The translations under genes and the position numbers were made by a program. 46,880 nt of DNA. It comes from a virus. This document shows, piece after piece, positions 1 to 8,170 of the stretch. The stretch is from IMG/VR virus record IMGVR_UViG_3300018890_000005, positions 1 to 46,880 of that record. One strand, given 5' to 3'. The stretch's first letter is position 1; each line of letters begins with the position of its first letter. The notes below the pieces were generated by a model that made no database searches, had not been told where the DNA came from, and saw nothing but the letters and a program-made list of their open reading frames with translations.

Positions 1-193
1 CGTCATGGCGCTCGAGGGCCATCTCGACGATCTGCTCGATGGCAGACAGCTCCTCAGGCGTCCAGCTGGCACCAGGCACCGGCGGAGGAGGCGGGGGCGG
101 AGCAGCTGGCCGGCGGGGCTCCACACGCTCTACGCGGGCCACAGGGGCGCTCTCAGGGACGGCCGGCCTGCGACCTCTCTCGGCACCAGGCAC
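1..193. repeat. Terminal direct repeat, left copy
   Basis: Bases 1-193 match 46688-46880 with a single difference (A at 78, G at 46765). The repeat lies inside one coding frame that continues correctly through the join, so it most likely marks a circular or circularly permuted genome and not a fixed terminal repeat. Confidence 0.9.
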
Positions 194-250
194 GGCGGCG
201 TACGGCACCGAGGGGCGCGGTGAGCCGGGCTGTGGTCTGGTGTCGGCCAT
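1..250 (-). CDS. Proline-rich single-pass membrane protein, 5' part (gene crosses the contig join)
   Basis: The start codon is the ATG at 250-248. The frame runs to base 1 and continues at 46687, because bases 1-193 duplicate 46688-46880. Joined, the product is 194 residues. This part holds the N-terminal tail, rich in Pro, Arg and Ala with a run of prolines, probably disordered. The transmembrane segment and acidic C-terminus lie in the 46353-46880 part. The gene follows the P-loop gene (ends at 256) by five bases. Base 78 gives a Val codon where the other copy (46765) gives Ala. Function is not recognised; a late membrane or virion-associated role is inference from position. Confidence 0.75.
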   Translation of the reverse strand, partial: MADTRPQPGSPRPSVPYAAVPGAERGRRPAVPESAPVARVERVEPRRPAAPPPPPPPVPGASWTPEELSAIEQIVEMALERHD

Positions 251-255
251 TGCGA

Positions 256-714
256 TCACATTGTCCCGTCGATTTGCAACAGCTGCGACCACCCTTCACC
301 TGCCTGCCTAGGGGGATGCAGGTGGAATGCCAACGCGGCCCTATGGCATACCGCACCCGGGACGCGACGCCAGACAGGGCGCAAAGCTTGCCGACGCAGG
401 CATTCATCCAAAGGGGTCCGCACCCACACGCAAATGGCGTCTTTCCCGGCCGCGCGGATTTGACGGGCGATCTGCCGACGCCGCCCAGGGTCGGCAAATA
501 CGGCGTCAAAGATCACCCGATGCGGCAGGTCATTGGCGGCGGCCCAAGTCGACTTCCCCGAGCCAGGTGTACCCACCATGACCACGACCTCGGTGATCCT
601 CGCATCAAGCAGCGCAGCCTTGAGAGCTCGCCGCGATTCCGCCCACGCATGGGCGATGACGCCGCGGTCGCGCGACGCCTGACCGACGAGAGCCTCGGGC
701 GAGAGGATGGTCAT
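256..714 (-). CDS. P-loop NTPase, kinase-like (AAA_33 type)
   Basis: This 152-residue protein has a clear Walker A motif, GTPGSGKS, at about residues 48-55, preceded by a hydrophobic strand (EVVVMV). The later DAVFADPG and an Arg-rich segment (about 77-85) fit the small polynucleotide-kinase/zeta-toxin-like AAA_33 fold. Family knowledge suggests phosphotransfer or nucleotide binding; substrate is unknown. It overlaps the portal gene by four bases (ATGA at 714-711), so translation is probably coupled. It sits between portal and a membrane protein at the end of the late operon, an odd place for a metabolic kinase, so a packaging or end-processing role is possible but not shown. Confidence 0.75.
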   Translation of the reverse strand: MTILSPEALVGQASRDRGVIAHAWAESRRALKAALLDARITEVVVMVGTPGSGKSTWAAANDLPHRVIFDAVFADPGRRRQIARQIRAAGKDAICVWVRTPLDECLRRQALRPVWRRVPGAVCHRAALAFHLHPPRQAGEGWSQLLQIDGTM

Positions 715-2264
715 TGCCCCTGAGCCGACGGCAGCATACGGACGTTTTTGCGGGCGTGCTCAATGATGTGAGCGCGACTATATTTCCAACGTCCTCCCAC
801 GCGCCACGCGGGGAACGCACCTTTAGCCGCGAGACGGTGGATGACATTGGGCCGGACCCCGAGCAGCTCCGCCGCATCGGTACCGTCGATGGGGTCGGGA
901 GGCGGGTCGCCGGCCTGCGGCACTGGGTCGACGAGCGCCGGGTCTGGCTCCTCGGTGACCGTACCAGGCGCCTCCGCCTCGGGGTCGAGGTCATAATGGC
1001 GATGCAGGTCAGCATCCGTCCTGGCTTCCTGAGGGGAGACGATGCCGCTCCGGATGTCGATCTCCCGCCTGCTCGCGCGGGTGACATCGATGTTGGCCTG
1101 ATCCATCTCCGACGGTGCCCAGAGCGGGAACCAGTCAAACGCCGCCGGCTCGACACCTAACTCCGCCGTGAGCAGGTCGAGGATGCGCTGCGTCGGACGT
1201 CGGTAATGCCGGTCCTGCAGCGTCGAACAAAAGCTGTACCAGCCACGGATCTCCCCGCTGGCCTCGCCCGAGTGCAGCCCGCCCGGCGTCTCGCCGAACA
1301 GGATGACGCGGGGGATACGACTGACTGCGACCAGGGCGCGGTCGATGATGCTCGACCCCTCCTGTATCCCGGCAATGGGACGCCCGACGACCTCCATCCG
1401 CTCATTATCCATGTCGAGCATGTGCGCCCCGAATAGACCCAGGCCCAGGGCGAGCACCTCTGCACGCTCCGCCAACCCGTCGCCCAACCCAGCACCCTTG
1501 GCGATGTCGGTGTTTTTGCGCGAGAACACGGTCTGCGTCATCAGCTGCACAGCCTCGGCGGCGTGGTCATTGGTCACCGACCAGTTGCGCAACTCCGCCC
1601 AGGCAAGGTCGATGTCCGACCCACCCCACCCACCGGCCGCAAACTCCTCGCGCGGGGTCAGGCGAAAGCCTCGGAAAAACAGCATGCGCGAGCGATGCAC
1701 GACCATGTCATGCGACCCGCCTTGGCCGATCCGCCATCTCTCCGCCCGCCACCACTTGTCCGTCCCCTCAGGCCGCATGCTGTGACGGTCGACGGTCATC
1801 ACCTGCTGCAGGGGTCCTACGCCCATGGGAGCTTCGAGGGGTAGGTTATCTGCGACGATCAGGATGATGGCCGATCCGCCATACGCCTTCGCCCACGTTC
1901 GCGCCAAAGCAAGCTCACCCCACCATCCGCCCTGATCGGGGTCACCGATCGCAGCGAGCCGAGCATGCAGCTCGTCGACCACGGAGGGGTCAACGTGATG
2001 CAGGTCGATGCCCTCCCGCGTGCAGTCGTCGGGCTCCTGCGACACGATGCGCCGAGCCATCGCAGACCCCCGCATCAAGGCGTCGACGTCATACGACGTC
2101 AGCGGCTCATCCGGCTCGAACCGCGTCCACATCGTGCGGTGCAATGGGCCACCCAGACCCGTCGCGGGATTGGTCCAGCCGTCCTGGCGCTGCAGGACCC
2201 TCGTCGACGTGGGGAGGGGCTTGGCGTCCATGCGGCCTAGGAGTCGGTCAGCGAGTCGTCCCAT
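711..2264 (-). CDS. Portal protein (DUF1073/gp6-like) with a C-terminal excisionase-type HTH domain
   Basis: This 517-residue protein would form the dodecameric ring at the capsid vertex through which DNA is packaged and ejected. Residues 1 to about 430 match the DUF1073 portal group in layout: an N-terminal arm with TSYDVDALMRGS, then ARRIVSQEPDD, KAYGGSAIILI, SRMLFFRG, and a wing/crown part with PRVILFGETPGGLHSG. A Pro/Asp-rich linker (about 430-460) leads to residues 461-505, which read as a MerR/excisionase-like HTH_17 domain (TDAAELLGV, then the wing AWRVGGRWKYSR). That domain is not expected on a portal. A good ribosome site (AGGAG) overlaps the stop of the terminase gene. The head-morphogenesis (Mu F-like) gene that often follows a portal is absent. 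Confidence 0.88.
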   Translation of the reverse strand: MGRLADRLLGRMDAKPLPTSTRVLQRQDGWTNPATGLGGPLHRTMWTRFEPDEPLTSYDVDALMRGSAMARRIVSQEPDDCTREGIDLHHVDPSVVDELHARLAAIGDPDQGGWWGELALARTWAKAYGGSAIILIVADNLPLEAPMGVGPLQQVMTVDRHSMRPEGTDKWWRAERWRIGQGGSHDMVVHRSRMLFFRGFRLTPREEFAAGGWGGSDIDLAWAELRNWSVTNDHAAEAVQLMTQTVFSRKNTDIAKGAGLGDGLAERAEVLALGLGLFGAHMLDMDNERMEVVGRPIAGIQEGSSIIDRALVAVSRIPRVILFGETPGGLHSGEASGEIRGWYSFCSTLQDRHYRRPTQRILDLLTAELGVEPAAFDWFPLWAPSEMDQANIDVTRASRREIDIRSGIVSPQEARTDADLHRHYDLDPEAEAPGTVTEEPDPALVDPVPQAGDPPPDPIDGTDAAELLGVRPNVIHRLAAKGAFPAWRVGGRWKYSRAHIIEHARKNVRMLPSAQGQ

Positions 2265-2273
2265 GGTGTCTCC

Positions 2274-3854
2274 TTATCGCACGCGGAATCCCGCAAGTGG
2301 GGTGCGCAGGCGGGCGCTAGCGAGAGCCGCAGCCCGACGCCATGCGTCGACATCGGTCATGGCCCGCACGGCCTGCATATCGGAGTGCTGCCCGTCGAGA
2401 GCGAGGGCCGCCCAGACCGCAGCATCGAGGCGGTCACTCGCCCCCTTACCCGAAAAATAGGCCATCTGGTACTCAAGGCGCACCCACTGCTGATAGGGCG
2501 CCGCAGTCCCGTCACCCACGTGGACGACCCGACCCTCCTCCCACTTGCCCACGACCAGCGAGGCGCGCTCGAGCTTATTGCGGGTCGCTTGCAGGGGTAG
2601 GTAGCGCAGCTGTATGCCGCGCCTATTGGGGTTGAGACGGTGATACCTCTCGACCGCAGCACGCACGTTATTTTCGACGTACGTCCCGCCGAAATTGCGC
2701 TCGGCTGCGACGCGCGCAGAGGGGTAGGTGAGCAGCAGCTCGACCACGATGTCCCCGGCCTCATTGGGCGTCCACACGCCTGAGCGGTCCTGCAGGTACC
2801 ACAGGCGACCATCACGAGACATGCCCGCCACGACGATTCCGACCTCGCAACCGTCGGACATCGACTGCCCCTCGATGACAGAGGCGGCAGGGTCAACAGC
2901 GATGACAATGTCGGTCAGCTCGACATCATCCGGCACCCGGTCCATGCGCTTGAAGTAGGTGTATTTCCAAAGGGCACCGGCGCTGCCCATGAGCAGGCGT
3001 CCGTGCACCTCCTGCATCGCGAGCTTACCGGTCATCGTGGCGACGATTTCGGTCAGCCATTCGCGCGGGACGTTTGCAGCATTGTCGGTCGTCGACCCGT
3101 GAACGACGCGTGTCCTGGGATTGAGGTTGCCGTGCTCGTCATGGGGCTTACGCGTGTCGATCGGCAGGGGGACCCCGTGCTCGTCGCACTCGTAATACAG
3201 CGACAAGATGGCGGGGATACTCAGAGGTGTCGTCGTGATGACGGCGCGCGGCTGTGGCCCATGCCTGAGCGCCATCTTGAATGATGACCAGGCCTCCCAA
3301 CTAGCTGCCCAATACGCCAGCTCATCCGCCCACAGAAAGCCTAGGTTTGAGCCACGACTAGCCGCTGCGACGTCACCGGAAAACAGGCGAGCCTGCGCGC
3401 CATTGGGCCAGGTCAGCAGCTTGGCGTTCTTGTTGAGCGTCGGCACGAAGTCCGGTGGCGACCACGCGAATATCCCGCTGGGTCCCTCGACCTGCTGCGC
3501 AATAACGTCCGACAGGGTACGGCCGGCAATGCCAATCATCGCCCCGCGACCATACGTGCGGTCCTCAGGCCCCCTAGGCTTGCGCCCGCCAGCGAGCCAT
3601 GGGTGTTGGGCGACGTAGATGGTGGCATGTGACCCCGTGAACCCCTTGCCCCACCCGCGGCCCGCGAAATAGGCTGTGAACATCTCCGGCCCGGGTTCCC
3701 AGCATTGCTCGGGCCTGGCCCAGAAATCGCGCGAGTAGGGCAGCGCCCGCTGCACGTCCTCGGGCAGCTCGCGGATGAACATCTCGCGCTGCGCATGGGG
3801 CAGCATGGCGACCTGCTCGGCTGGAGACAGGCCACGCTGCGCCCGCGCGCTCAC
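2274..3854 (-). CDS. terL: Terminase large subunit (packaging ATPase and nuclease)
   Basis: This 526-residue packaging motor pumps DNA into the prohead and cuts concatemers. The ATPase domain shows a Walker A-like AGRGWGKGFTG at 64-74, unusual in having Gly, not Ser/Thr, right after the Lys, and Walker B LGFLWADE at 171-178. Coupling motif III may be VITTTP (about 205-210). The RNase H-like nuclease domain begins with IAVDPAAS (Asp321), followed by AAERNFGG (Glu385) and SDRLDAAVW near 485, giving the expected acidic triad. The start overlaps the small subunit stop by four bases (3854-3851). Length is normal for the family. Confidence in the assignment is very high. Confidence 0.97.
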   Translation of the reverse strand: MSARAQRGLSPAEQVAMLPHAQREMFIRELPEDVQRALPYSRDFWARPEQCWEPGPEMFTAYFAGRGWGKGFTGSHATIYVAQHPWLAGGRKPRGPEDRTYGRGAMIGIAGRTLSDVIAQQVEGPSGIFAWSPPDFVPTLNKNAKLLTWPNGAQARLFSGDVAAASRGSNLGFLWADELAYWAASWEAWSSFKMALRHGPQPRAVITTTPLSIPAILSLYYECDEHGVPLPIDTRKPHDEHGNLNPRTRVVHGSTTDNAANVPREWLTEIVATMTGKLAMQEVHGRLLMGSAGALWKYTYFKRMDRVPDDVELTDIVIAVDPAASVIEGQSMSDGCEVGIVVAGMSRDGRLWYLQDRSGVWTPNEAGDIVVELLLTYPSARVAAERNFGGTYVENNVRAAVERYHRLNPNRRGIQLRYLPLQATRNKLERASLVVGKWEEGRVVHVGDGTAAPYQQWVRLEYQMAYFSGKGASDRLDAAVWAALALDGQHSDMQAVRAMTDVDAWRRAAALASARLRTPLAGFRVR

Positions 3855-4396
3855 TCTTCGCCCTCGTCTCCAGGCTCAGGCAGGGCCTGCACGTCGAGGA
3901 TGCGTCGGGAGACGGCGTGGAGGCGCTCGATGACCACATCGACGGATGCCTCCGGAGTCTCCGGGGCGATCGCCGGCACACCCATGCCCGCCTGAGGCCC
4001 ATAGCGCGCAGGAGAGGCCTTGGACAGCCACCATGTCGCCGCCCTCAGGCGGACAGCCGGCTCGATCAGAGGGTCCGTGGCGAGCTTCTGCACGATGGCC
4101 AGCATGCCCAGCTCCGCCCGACTCTCGGCGGCCACGACCTCCCCAGCAAAGTAGGCGTGCTCATTCATCGGGGGCGAGCTCACCCCCTGGCGTTCGCAGG
4201 CGTCGATGTGGCGCAGTCTGGTGAGACCCAGGGATAGCCAGCGGTCCGCCACGGGGCCCGGCACACCAGCAAGCTCGCACGCCAGCGCGAAGCGGGCCCC
4301 CGACTCGATGTGACTGATGATCTGCTGCTGCACCGGCGTGGTCAGGGTGCGCTCCCGCTTATGGGCGTCGACGTCGCGTCTGACCTTGCGTGCCAT
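3851..4396 (-). CDS. terS: Terminase small subunit
   Basis: This 181-residue protein likely recognises phage DNA and recruits the large subunit. The N-terminus is basic (MARKVRRD), followed by a helical HTH-like segment (QQQIISHIESGARFALACEL, then AGVPGPVADRW) in which successive helices resemble the DNA-binding region of small terminases. A central helical part (about 75-130) could be the oligomerisation region, and the C-terminal tail is acidic (EPGDEGEE), as is common where the partner subunit binds. Its place directly before terL with an ATGA overlap supports the call. The start ATG at 4396 abuts the stop of the preceding glycine-rich tail gene (4397). Confidence 0.85.
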   Translation of the reverse strand: MARKVRRDVDAHKRERTLTTPVQQQIISHIESGARFALACELAGVPGPVADRWLSLGLTRLRHIDACERQGVSSPPMNEHAYFAGEVVAAESRAELGMLAIVQKLATDPLIEPAVRLRAATWWLSKASPARYGPQAGMGVPAIAPETPEASVDVVIERLHAVSRRILDVQALPEPGDEGEE

Positions 4397-5470
4397 CTAG
4401 ACCTCGTACGTGTAGAAGTGCCCGGCCGTACCGTTGGCTCCCGACGGATTGCCGCCACTGGTACCGCCCGTCCCACCAGCCACCGACCACGTGCCAGAGC
4501 CGGTGATGGACCCATACACCGCTCCGCGGATGATCGCCCCGCCTCCGCCTCCGCCTCCGCCTCCGCCGCTGGCCGGCGCGGCACCATTCCCGCCGACCGC
4601 ACGGATAATCCCATTGTTCGCGATCATCGGCGCCCACAGAGACATGACGCCCCCGCCTGCTCCGCCCCCGCCTCCGCCCTGAGTCGCCGCATCGCCACCT
4701 CCACCCCCGCCTCCCGCCCCGCCGGTGAACAGGGTCCCATCTAGAGCGCGACCGTTGATGGCTTGCAGCAGGTGGCCTAGGCGGTTCATGGCCTGGCCGC
4801 CAGCGAGAGGCACCGTCGCACTGCCACCGTTGGCCACCGTGGGGGCGACGACGATCCCCCCAGTCCCGCCGGCGTTGCCCGATCGAGTGCCACCATCGCC
4901 GCCCTCGCGCCCAAGCGCATAGGTGACGCCCGGCCCTTGGACTCCCGCTACGCCTACAGCCCCACCAGGCCCGCCGGCCACGGTCGCCGCCAGCGTTCCC
5001 GCAGCCCGAGCAGCACCGGCCGTCCCTGCAGTCGCGCCCGACGGCAAACCGCCGGGGTTGCCGTCACACGAGATAATCCCGCCCACGTCGACGGTGATCG
5101 AGGTGCGCGCGAATACCCGGTAGCCGTTGGTCCGCAGCTCACCGCCGGACTGCACGACCAGCGTCTCCGCATGCATGTCAGCCGTCAGCGTCGTGACGCC
5201 AGCGCCGATGGTGACCGCGAAATCCATCCCGTGGCCAAAGAGCGTCACGACCGGCGTGCGGTAGCGATACTCGATATGCTCCCGCGCCAGTGCGAGCCAG
5301 GCATTGAGTTGCTCCGCATTGGTGGGCAGCTCAGGAGTCAGACCCGCGGCCGCGAATGCGCTGAGCCCCGAACTGTTGACCCGCGGCTGACCATTCCACG
5401 GCTCGCCAGGTGCAGAATAAGCGCCGTCGGTCGCCCACGCGGGCAGGGATTGTGATGGTGCGGTGGGCAT
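4397..5470 (-). CDS. Glycine-rich tail tip/adhesin-like protein
   Basis: This 357-residue protein begins with about 90 residues resembling a fibre or baseplate attachment region. A segment of beta character follows (about 95-145, with TLTADMHAETLVVQSGG). From about 150 to the end it is dominated by glycine, including runs of seven to ten Gly interrupted by short hydrophobic stretches such as MSLWAPMIANNG. This recalls the polyglycine-helix sandwich of receptor-binding tip proteins (T-even gp38 type, e.g. phage S16), though similarity of sequence cannot be claimed. It is the last gene of the tail module, right after the tail protein at 5474, where receptor-binding proteins sit. The GGC/GGN-rich DNA makes this region repetitive. 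Confidence 0.65.
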   Translation of the reverse strand: MPTAPSQSLPAWATDGAYSAPGEPWNGQPRVNSSGLSAFAAAGLTPELPTNAEQLNAWLALAREHIEYRYRTPVVTLFGHGMDFAVTIGAGVTTLTADMHAETLVVQSGGELRTNGYRVFARTSITVDVGGIISCDGNPGGLPSGATAGTAGAARAAGTLAATVAGGPGGAVGVAGVQGPGVTYALGREGGDGGTRSGNAGGTGGIVVAPTVANGGSATVPLAGGQAMNRLGHLLQAINGRALDGTLFTGGAGGGGGGGDAATQGGGGGGAGGGVMSLWAPMIANNGIIRAVGGNGAAPASGGGGGGGGGGAIIRGAVYGSITGSGTWSVAGGTGGTSGGNPSGANGTAGHFYTYEV

Positions 5471-5473
5471 AGC

Positions 5474-6151
5474 TCAGCTTCCCATGGGTTGTGCGTGAGA
5501 CCAAAGGGGCCGGACGACTGCGCCGCCGGCCGTCGAGGACCAGGAGCCCAGCGGGGTCGCGCCCCCGTGGACGCTCTGCCACCCGCCGACCACGGCCGTG
5601 TCATAGGTCTCGAGCTGCAGATTGTCTCCCGCCGCCGGCACGTCGATGAGCAGCGAGCGCATGGCCTGGTAGACGTCCGCGTCGAGGTCGGTCACTGTCG
5701 CGCGGATGTGCTTCACGATGCCCATCCGGCGCACGATGACCTGGCTGGTCGGTGCCATGCGCTGCAGCAGGTCGATGAGCTCGGGGATCGTGCCCGACGC
5801 GTAGAGTGAGGCTGCATCGGCGTAGATGGCCAGGCGATACAGGTCGTCGTCATCGACCCACGGACCACGCGGGGTGCCAAAGCCATAGCCGATCTCGGTG
5901 AGGGTCGCCCCGGTCGCCGTGCGCACCGAGTTGCCGCCGCGGATCTGGTCGAGCACGAGCTCGCTCTCCTGCAGCATCTGCCCCATGAGCTCCATGAGGG
6001 CGCTCCAGTTGGGCAGCCCCTCGAGCTGCTTCCACAGCCGGTCGAGGGCTGTCTGCGAATACGAGAGCTCGCCGATCGGTAGCTCTGTATCCGGTGCCCA
6101 TGTCGTCCCCGCGCCAAAGGGTGAACCAAATGCCGATCCAAAGAGGCTCAT
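5474..6151 (-). CDS. Baseplate/tail protein (DUF2612- or gpI-like)
   Basis: This 225-residue protein has an acidic helical centre: ALDRLWKQLEGLPNWSALM, then LVLDQIRGGNSVRTATGATLTEIG, then DDLYRLAIYADAASLYASGTIPELIDLLQ. The pattern of joining a baseplate wedge to fibres, with TATGATL...G and YR..I......G....L..., is typical of phage tail protein I and DUF2612 families that follow baseplate J. The C-terminal 60 residues are Gly/Trp/Ser-rich and probably a short binding extension. It lies after the baseplate J, fibre and spike genes with three- to four-base gaps. I infer that it joins fibres to the baseplate. Confidence 0.7.
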   Translation of the reverse strand: MSLFGSAFGSPFGAGTTWAPDTELPIGELSYSQTALDRLWKQLEGLPNWSALMELMGQMLQESELVLDQIRGGNSVRTATGATLTEIGYGFGTPRGPWVDDDDLYRLAIYADAASLYASGTIPELIDLLQRMAPTSQVIVRRMGIVKHIRATVTDLDADVYQAMRSLLIDVPAAGDNLQLETYDTAVVGGWQSVHGGATPLGSWSSTAGGAVVRPLWSHAQPMGS

Positions 6152-6154
6152 TGG

Positions 6155-8170
6155 TCAGCCGCTCCTCGGGGTGATGCGCCAGGAGATACCTAGCGTCGTG
6201 CCTGCCGTCGGGGTCCCGCTAGGAAACACGGCCGCTGTCGTCGTGGTGGGGTCCGACGTGTAGACAATGCCGGTCGCCACGGCGTTGCTCGCGTTGCCCT
6301 GATTGCGCCAGGCTTGGAAGCGAGGCGCTACAGAGTAGGCCCCTCCTGGGAATGTAATCGTCGCTGTCGGCTGCGACCCTGGCGTCGTGCCGACCGTGAT
6401 CACCATGCGGCCTGACTCCTCGGTCGACCCCGCATCGACGCTGACACTCGCCCCAGCCCCCCAGTTGGCATGCAGCGCAATGTCAGCCGCCGTGACTGCC
6501 GTCTGCCGCCCCATCACCCTGCGCACCCACCCCGTGCCCGGCGCGTTCGGAGCCCCTGAGGTTTTCTCCCAGAGCGCCCCCACGCCATCGGTCGTGTCCG
6601 TCTGCACCCACGTCGACCCCATGCCGCCATAGACCAGGTTCGCCGGCGACCCCGTGCCGCGCTGGTGGATGACGCAGTGTCCCGTCGTCATGTTGGTGCG
6701 GATTCCCTGCGACTGCACCGAGTAGGCCTGGATGACATCGCGAATGACCACGTCCTCGGAGTAGGTGGAGTCGACCAGGATATTGCGGTCGTGCGTCGGC
6801 GTGGCGGCAGTCAACGTCGCATCGACGAACACCGCGTCAGGGTCGACGCCGAATACGTGCCCGCCCAGCATGCGGATATGCTTGCCGCGCAAGTAGACAC
6901 CATTCCACGTGCCCGCCTGGGTCCCATTGGCGACGACCATGCAGTCGCGCAGGGTAACGTTGATCGCTCGCGTGCCGACCTCGATGCCATGCTCGCCATT
7001 GGCTTTGACGAGCGACCCCGAGCACACCAGGTTGTGCGCATCCAGCCATAGACCCGTCTCCCGATTGCCCTCAAAATGTCCCCCGACGACGAGCGCGTGA
7101 CAGGGCATCGGCATCGTCGTAGCGTTGTTGCTCGGCGGATTGTCAAAGTAGGCATTCCGCGTCGCACGATACGCGTAAATGCCCATGCCATAGCCAGGAT
7201 TGTTATTTCGACACCTAACCCCGATCACCTGAATATTGCGGACGTACCCGTACGTCGCGGCATCATCCCGCGTCAGCGAGTCCGTCTTGATCGTGATTCC
7301 GTTGCCGAGGTTGCCGTCAAAAACCCCACCGAGAATGAGGAACGTGTCACCGCCCGCGAATGCGTCGATGCCATCGCCCGCACTCGACGGAGCCTGCCCA
7401 TTCTCTGACGCCGAGCAGTGGTCAAGCGTCACATTGCGCGTGTCTCGTCGGACCTTGAAGCCGTCGAGCCAATTGCGGTCCGCACGGCATCGTCGAAAGA
7501 TGACGTCGGCACACTCACTCGCCTCGAACCCCCAGAGGGCGACGGTGTCGTGTGCGCGGCAGCGGTCGAACGTGATGGCCCTGGCGGTCGCCGGCGTGCT
7601 CCCCTCCTCGCCGCGCACGATGAACCCACCCGCCATGCCAGCCGCGTAGCAGCGCTCCACCTCGATGTCCGAGCAGGCCCCGCGGATACGCATCGCATAC
7701 CCACCAGACCCCGGCGTGCCCGCACTCGCAACCGTCACCCCGATAATCGCCACATCGGTCACCGCATCAAGGTCGAGTGCCGGGTACGTCGCCCCGTTGG
7801 GCACCACGATCCGCGCCCCTCGAGCCCCTCGAATCGTGACCCGGCTCGGCACGTCAAGCCGCGCCGTAATCGGCCAGTCCCCGGGAGGTAGATACACCTC
7901 GCCGCCACCTTGCGCGGCCGCGTCAGCCAGCGCCGCCTGCAGTGTCGCGTGCTCCGCAGCGTTGACCAAGACTTTGGTGATCTTGCGCTGTATCTGCCTC
8001 TCGGCATTGTCCGCCGCATTGGCCCACTGCGCCGTGATGTACTTGACCATCGCCGACGGGGCGTCCATGGCCGCGTCCTCATTGACGTGACCCACCCACC
8101 TTGCAGCGCTCGCGGCTGCGTACGCGGCGGGGGTCTGGTCAAGGTCGAGCTCAGTTGTTTCGTCGGCCAT
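6155..8170 (-). CDS. Tailspike with right-handed parallel beta-helix (pectate-lyase-like)
   Basis: This 671-residue protein likely binds and may cleave host surface polysaccharide. About 85 N-terminal residues look like a helical attachment region. A classic beta-helix entry follows (LQAALADAAAQGGGEVYLPPGDW, cut here for length, about 98-120) and many short-strand coils: IEVERCYA, ITFDRCRAHD, VIFRRCRADRNW, VTLDHCSASENG, VRNIQVIGVRCRNNNPG, VTLRDCMVVANG. The stacked Asn/Asp/Cys positions are typical of pectate lyase-like coils. The C-terminal ~130 residues form another beta-rich part that may trimerise or bind. I see no certain catalytic pair. It overlaps the fibre gene by one base (8170). Confidence 0.85.
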   Translation of the reverse strand: MADETTELDLDQTPAAYAAASAARWVGHVNEDAAMDAPSAMVKYITAQWANAADNAERQIQRKITKVLVNAAEHATLQAALADAAAQGGGEVYLPPGDWPITARLDVPSRVTIRGARGARIVVPNGATYPALDLDAVTDVAIIGVTVASAGTPGSGGYAMRIRGACSDIEVERCYAAGMAGGFIVRGEEGSTPATARAITFDRCRAHDTVALWGFEASECADVIFRRCRADRNWLDGFKVRRDTRNVTLDHCSASENGQAPSSAGDGIDAFAGGDTFLILGGVFDGNLGNGITIKTDSLTRDDAATYGYVRNIQVIGVRCRNNNPGYGMGIYAYRATRNAYFDNPPSNNATTMPMPCHALVVGGHFEGNRETGLWLDAHNLVCSGSLVKANGEHGIEVGTRAINVTLRDCMVVANGTQAGTWNGVYLRGKHIRMLGGHVFGVDPDAVFVDATLTAATPTHDRNILVDSTYSEDVVIRDVIQAYSVQSQGIRTNMTTGHCVIHQRGTGSPANLVYGGMGSTWVQTDTTDGVGALWEKTSGAPNAPGTGWVRRVMGRQTAVTAADIALHANWGAGASVSVDAGSTEESGRMVITVGTTPGSQPTATITFPGGAYSVAPRFQAWRNQGNASNAVATGIVYTSDPTTTTAAVFPSGTPTAGTTLGISWRITPRSG

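Noticed and set aside
1-193. Terminal repeat considered as a cos or fixed direct terminal repeat
   Set aside because: It lies inside a gene, the copies are not identical, and the length is typical of an assembler overlap; read depth would be needed to decide.
4540-4700. Runs of CCTCCGCC considered as a regulatory or ncRNA repeat
   Set aside because: They encode the glycine runs of the tail tip protein and follow its codon frame.
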